Positions 5,386 through 8,771 of a DNA stretch of 8,771 nt are shown piece after piece. The notes beneath the pieces were generated by a model. The model worked only from the letters and a program-made list of their open reading frames with translations. It ran no database searches and was not told the origin of the DNA. The DNA is from Candidatus Sordicultor fermentans. GTDB lineage: Bacteria; Atribacterota; Atribacteria; Atribacterales; Caldatribacteriaceae. The translations under genes and the position numbers were made by a program. Position 1 is the first letter of the stretch, and every line of letters begins with the position of its first letter. The stretch is from NCBI GenBank assembly GCA_002385475.1, contig DGDO01000064.1:1-8771 (forward strand), in the 5' to 3' direction.

Positions 5386-5703
5386 CTACAAACCCTCCTC
5401 CTCCAACCACTCCCGCATCAAGAGATAGGCGAAGTAGTCGGCTTCTTTTTCTAATCCGGCGATAAAGCTCTTGTGGTCTAAAAATACCGGGCGCAGATAG
5501 TTAGCGTGGTGAAGGAGAAAGTGAGCTACTTCATGGAGAATAGTTTTAGCGCGCTCCGTAGGTGGAAATTTGGAGTTGATGACGATGTAAGCTTGTTTTC
5601 CCCTCCAGAGTAGTCCCCCTTTAGCTCTCTGATAATGATCTCTTCCTAAGAAGTCAGTTACTTCTTCCTCTAATAGCTGCTGTGGGAAAAAGCCACTCTT
5701 CTC
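5386..5703 (-). pseudogene. ImmA/IrrE-like (M78) metallopeptidase fragment without a start codon
   Basis: The 105-codon open frame after TAA 5706-5704 reads FFPQQLLEEEVTDFLGRDHY, then KQAYIVINSKFPPTERAKT, ILHEVAHFLLHHANYL, and GLEKEADYFAYLLMREW before TAG. HEVAH is the zinc motif and E-K-E-AD-FA-LLM is the second conserved block of the M78 (DUF955) family, whose members cleave phage or mobile-element repressors or act in toxin-antitoxin-like regulation. No ATG, GTG or TTG occurs in the frame until past the catalytic motifs, and a stop lies immediately upstream. The 5' end and any helix-turn-helix partner are therefore missing. It has a good terminator (5303-5335), which suggests it was once a normal gene. 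The motifs are intact, so loss of the N-terminus is probably recent. Confidence 0.75.
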
Positions 5704-5722
5704 TTAAGTTTTTTTTATGAAA

Positions 5723-5748
5723 AGCAGCTTACCGTAAAAAAAGCTGCT
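5723..5748. repeat. Hairpin upstream of the M78-like frame
   Basis: AGCAGCTT/AAGCTGCT forms an 8-bp stem with a 10-base A-rich loop. T-rich DNA lies nearby on both sides but not immediately after the stem. It may be a terminator left from a deleted gene or part of a leader. Otherwise 5704-5972 holds only a possible promoter for the plus-strand gene. Confidence 0.35.
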
Positions 5749-5879
5749 CACCCTTCTATTTTTATGAGAATATAGGACATAACCAGAATTTTCAAACAAT
5801 CTTATTCCCTAAAAGGAAACATAGAAAAACTTTTCCTCGTTGATATTTTAGTGCCCGGCCATGGACTTTTTGCTGGCTT

Positions 5880-5910
5880 TTGTGAATTTATGATTCTATT
5901 TCGTTATTAT
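5880..5910 (+). promoter_or_regulatory. Possible promoter for the DUF362 gene
   Basis: TTGTGA (5880-5885) and TATTAT (5905-5910) are separated by 19 bases, slightly long for a sigma70 promoter. It would give a leader of about 55 bases before ATG 5973. This is the best candidate in the gap but is not strong. Confidence 0.3.
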
Positions 5911-5972
5911 TCCAAAAACTGGTAGAGTACTGGAAAATACATTCACCAAATTCTAACTAAGGGAGGTTGAAT

Positions 5973-7091
5973 ATGGCTTCGTTGGTACACTTTGTTAACT
6001 TACGAGCCCATGATGAACGAAGCTCAGTTTTAGAAAAACTGAAAAGGCTGACCAAAACTCTTCTAAAAGAAAGATTAGAAGAAGGAGATCTGGTGGCAGT
6101 GAAACTTCACTTTGGAGAGCGAGGTAACCATGGTTTCTTAAAACCGGTTTTTTTGCGCTATATCGTAGAAGCAGTAAAAGAATCAGGAGGCAAACCTTTC
6201 TTGACCGATGCCAATACCTTATATTTAGGTTTCCGCCACCATGCTGTGGACCATCTGGAAACCGCCATTTTCCATGGTTTTGGCTATCCAGCTATCCCTG
6301 CTCCCCTTATCATTGCCGATGGTCTGCGAGGAAGCGATTATCAAGAAGTAGAAGTAAATTTGAAACATTTTAAAAGTGTGAAGATAGCTTCTGCCATTCA
6401 AGAAGCTGACTTTCTTTTAGTGGTAACCCACGTTAAAGGACATGTAGAAGCAGGACTGGGAGGAGCTATAAAAAATATAGGCATGGGTGGCGCTTCTCGA
6501 GTGGGCAAACAACTTCAGCATGGGGAAACTTTTATTCCTGACCCCCGGGAAGAGCTATGTATTGGTTGTCGGCGCTGTATTGACCATTGTCCCCAAAATG
6601 CTCTTTATCTTGATGAAAAACGAAAAGCTAAAGTAAAAAAAGAATTATGTATTGGTTGCGCCGAATGCGTTATTTACTGCAATCAAGAGGCCATCACCAC
6701 TACTTGGTCTTCTTCTATCTCCACTCTTCAGGAACGGATGGCAGAATATGCCTACGGAACAGTTAAGAGCAAGGGAGAAAAAGTGGCTTTCATCAATTTT
6801 CTCACCGAAATAAGCCCTGACTGCGATTGTGCTCCCTGGCATGATGCCAGCTTAGTACCTGATATCGGGATTTTAGGAGGACATGATATTGTGGCTATCG
6901 ATAAAGCCTCTGCCGATTTAATCAAAAAATCGGCAGGATTACAAAATTCGAGATTGCAAAAAGCTTTTTCCCCCGGGGAAGATAAGTTTTTAGATGTTCA
7001 TCCTCAAGCTCGCTGGGAAATACAAATCAACTACGGAGAATCCATTGGCCTGGGAAACAAAAATTACGAATTAAAAAATTTTCCCAAATAA
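5973..7091 (+). CDS. DUF362 domain protein with two [4Fe-4S] ferredoxin clusters
   Basis: A predicted 372-residue cytoplasmic protein. ATG 5973 is preferred over TTG 5967 because GGGAGG ends 6 bases before it. DUF362 sequence spans most of the length: VAVKLHFGERGNHGFLKP, TDANTLYLG, VVTHVKGHVEAGLGGAIKN and, after the clusters, ISPDCDCAPWHDASLVPDIG. Two ferredoxin motifs sit inside: CIGCRRCIDHCP (Cys196, 199, 202, 206) and CIGCAECVIYC (Cys226, 229, 232, 236), each able to hold a [4Fe-4S] cluster. The family is common in anaerobic bacteria and archaea and is annotated as an electron-transfer or iron-sulfur center protein; the substrate is generally unknown. Length is usual for the family. The next gene starts 82 bases downstream behind its own promoter. 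Confidence 0.93.
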   Translation: MASLVHFVNLRAHDERSSVLEKLKRLTKTLLKERLEEGDLVAVKLHFGERGNHGFLKPVFLRYIVEAVKESGGKPFLTDANTLYLGFRHHAVDHLETAIFHGFGYPAIPAPLIIADGLRGSDYQEVEVNLKHFKSVKIASAIQEADFLLVVTHVKGHVEAGLGGAIKNIGMGGASRVGKQLQHGETFIPDPREELCIGCRRCIDHCPQNALYLDEKRKAKVKKELCIGCAECVIYCNQEAITTTWSSSISTLQERMAEYAYGTVKSKGEKVAFINFLTEISPDCDCAPWHDASLVPDIGILGGHDIVAIDKASADLIKKSAGLQNSRLQKAFSPGEDKFLDVHPQARWEIQINYGESIGLGNKNYELKNFPK

Positions 7092-7104
7092 TTTTTCTCC
7101 GGTA

Positions 7105-7132
7105 TTGCTTTTTGTCACCATCCTTCTATAAT
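7105..7132 (+). promoter_or_regulatory. Sigma70-type promoter for the methyltransferase/ATP-grasp fusion gene
   Basis: TTGCTT (7105-7110), a 16-base spacer, and a perfect TATAAT (7127-7132). Transcription would start near 7139, about 35 bases before ATG 7174. The fusion gene could therefore be expressed independently of the DUF362 gene. Confidence 0.6.
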
Positions 7133-7173
7133 CGTTTCATAATAAAAAAATCTCCCAGGTAAGGTGGAGGAAA

Positions 7174-8771
7174 ATGAAAGAGGAGCCTGAACGAGTTCTG
7201 TTTTCTAACGGTAAAAACGGGGGCAAAAAGGCCAGGTCATTAGGGCCAGTTGTAGATTTGGAAGAACACGTCCCACCCGATTGGTGGAAGAGAATTTTTA
7301 ACTCTCTTTACTTAAAAACCGATGGAGACGTAGTAGAAGACCAGAACATCACGAGACAAGAAGTGGATTATATCACCACTATTCTTCATCTCTCTCCCGG
7401 AGACCGGATTTTAGACCTCTGTTGCGGACAGGGAAGACATTCTCTGGAATTAGCCCGGCGGGGATTCACCCGGGTAAAAGGTTTAGACCGCTCTCACTAC
7501 TTAATCCAAAAAGCCAGGAATCAGGCCCGACGAGAGGGGTTGAGTGTTCAGTTTAAAGAAGGAGATGCCCGCAAACTACCCTACCCCACTGATAGCTTTG
7601 ACGTGGTATTGATTTTAGGAAATAGCTTTGGATATTTTGAAAGCATTCAAGATGACCTCAAGGTATTGACAGAGGTTTTCAGAGTTCTTAAACCCGGAGG
7701 AAAAATATTTATAGACGTGGCCGACGGTGAATACCTGAGAGAAAATTTTCAACCTCACTCCTGGGAATGGATTGGTAAAAAACAATTCGTATTGCGGGAG
7801 CGATCTCTGTCTAAAGATCGACAACGCTTGATTTCTCGGGAAATAATAACTCACATTGAAAATGGAGTAATGGCAGATCAATTCTATGCCGAAAGACTAT
7901 ATTCAGTTACAGAATTAATATCTCTTTTAGAGAAATCCGGGTTCAGCCGCCTTACCACCCACGGAGAGCATGTTCCTTCTTCTCAGCGTAACCAGGACCT
8001 GGGAATGATGGAAAAACGAATTCTCCTGAGCGGCGAAGCCAAAAAAGAATGGACACACCCCAAAAGAATAAAAGGAGCTACTTTAAAAGTAGTAGTGCTG
8101 CTGGGTGACCCCGGACAACCTGACCCTCTTAAACCTCAAACCGTTTTTGACGAAGATGATATCTATACTGTAAATCAGCTTAAAGCTGCTTTAGGAGAAT
8201 TGAAAGGCTACCAATTTACTTACTTAGACCAGCATCGCACTTTACTCCACGACTTACTACGACTGCGAGGAAAAGTAGACCTGGTCTTCAACCTTTGCGA
8301 CGAGGGATTTAATAACGATGCCCGACAAGAACTCCACGTTCCTGCCCTTTTAGATATACTGGGACTACCCTACACCGGTTCTGGCCCTCAATGTTTAGCT
8401 TATTGCTATGATAAGTCTTTAGTTCGGGGAATAGCTAAAGAGCTGAATATTCCTGTCCCTCGCGCTTTTTTGATTAAACCGGAAGATTTCACTTTTAAAT
8501 TGCCCTTTGATTTTCCCGTTCTCCTTAAGCCCAATTTCGGCGACTCCAGCTTTGGTATAACCGAGAAAAGTGTAGCCACCAACTTAGACGATTTTGTAGA
8601 AGCGGTATCGGAAATAAGAAACAAATTTGGCTACGATAAACCCATCTTAGTAGAAGAATTTCTCCCTGGCAAAGATTTGAGTTTAGGGATTATCGGTAAC
8701 CCTCCTGAATCCTATCAGGTGCTACCCATTACCGAGGAAGATTATAGTGCTCTTCCTCCCGGGCTTCCCCC
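7174..8771 (+). CDS. SAM-dependent methyltransferase fused to D-Ala-D-Ala-ligase-like ATP-grasp enzyme (3' end outside window)
   Basis: An open frame of 532 codons runs to the window edge. ATG 7174 follows GGAGG at close spacing. Residues about 60-285 form a class I methyltransferase: motif I ILDLCCGQGRHSLELARRG (79-97), the acidic GLDRS (103-107), GDARKLPYPTDSFDVVLILG and VLKPGGKIFIDV. After a linker, residues about 303-532 are D-Ala-D-Ala-ligase-like: LKVVVLLGDPGQ, VDLVFNLCDEG, LGLPYTGSG, YDKSLVRGIAKELNIPVPRA, the nucleotide-binding VLLKPNFGDSSFGI (449-462) and ILVEEFLPGKDLSLGIIGN (491-509). ATP-grasp ligases of this group activate a carboxylate with ATP and join it to an amine. The metal-binding C-terminal part lies beyond the window. 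The expected substrates are an amino acid, peptide or dipeptide-like molecule, but no specificity can be read here. A frameshift joining two genes is unlikely, because the frame is clean through the linker. Confidence 0.9.
   Translation, partial: MKEEPERVLFSNGKNGGKKARSLGPVVDLEEHVPPDWWKRIFNSLYLKTDGDVVEDQNITRQEVDYITTILHLSPGDRILDLCCGQGRHSLELARRGFTRVKGLDRSHYLIQKARNQARREGLSVQFKEGDARKLPYPTDSFDVVLILGNSFGYFESIQDDLKVLTEVFRVLKPGGKIFIDVADGEYLRENFQPHSWEWIGKKQFVLRERSLSKDRQRLISREIITHIENGVMADQFYAERLYSVTELISLLEKSGFSRLTTHGEHVPSSQRNQDLGMMEKRILLSGEAKKEWTHPKRIKGATLKVVVLLGDPGQPDPLKPQTVFDEDDIYTVNQLKAALGELKGYQFTYLDQHRTLLHDLLRLRGKVDLVFNLCDEGFNNDARQELHVPALLDILGLPYTGSGPQCLAYCYDKSLVRGIAKELNIPVPRAFLIKPEDFTFKLPFDFPVLLKPNFGDSSFGITEKSVATNLDDFVEAVSEIRNKFGYDKPILVEEFLPGKDLSLGIIGNPPESYQVLPITEEDYSALPPGLP

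Noticed and set aside
6645..6842. Minus-strand frame inside the DUF362 gene
   Set aside because: Shadow of the ferredoxin-cluster region.
7615..8624. Minus-strand frames at 7615-7881 and 8406-8624
   Set aside because: Shadows of the methyltransferase/ATP-grasp gene, whose motifs are clear on the plus strand.
1..8771. CRISPR array, tRNA/rRNA, insertion-sequence ends, attachment sites
   Set aside because: I looked for regular spaced repeats, cloverleaf-type sequence, terminal inverted repeats around the broken genes and direct repeats near the integrase, and found none I could support.

Overview
This is an AT-rich bacterial window. The organism is probably an anaerobic, uncultured-type bacterium: it carries a DUF362 iron-sulfur protein and a dense set of secreted lipoproteins. 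None of the lipoproteins has Asp after the lipobox cysteine, so in a cell with an outer membrane they would be expected there. I cannot assign a phylum from sequence alone.

Layout, left to right. (1) Positions 1-593 (+) hold the 3' part of a tyrosine recombinase, broken by what looks like a 10-base deletion just before the box II Gly-His. (2) Positions 597-5110 form a minus-strand unit. It reads from a good sigma70-type promoter near 5083-5110 through a small unknown gene (4791-5060), two tandem paralogous lipoproteins (4328-4765 and 3847-4290), a 56-residue lipoprotein remnant (3669-3839), a fibronectin-III-like lipoprotein (2781-3611), a catalytically dead metzincin-like lipoprotein (2076-2702), a frameshifted NTF2-like lipoprotein remnant (1826-2055) and a metzincin lipoprotein with an intact HExxH (771-1787). 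A hairpin terminator at 597-624 probably closes it. (3) Positions 5061-5972 contain few genes: a GC-rich hairpin, a minus-strand terminator and an M78/ImmA-like metallopeptidase frame with no usable start codon. (4) Positions 5973-8771 (+) carry a DUF362/2x[4Fe-4S] protein and then, behind its own promoter, a long gene running off the window. That gene fuses a class I SAM methyltransferase to a D-Ala-D-Ala-ligase-like ATP-grasp enzyme.

The two most interesting items are the lipoprotein cluster and the fusion. In the cluster, an apparently active metzincin, a dead copy and an N-terminal stub of the same family lie together among other duplicated lipoproteins. This looks like a fast-turning-over surface-protein locus next to a dead integrase. 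The methyltransferase/ATP-grasp fusion suggests one polypeptide that methylates and ligates, possibly on a peptide or an amino-acid-derived small molecule. Functions for either as a system are inference.
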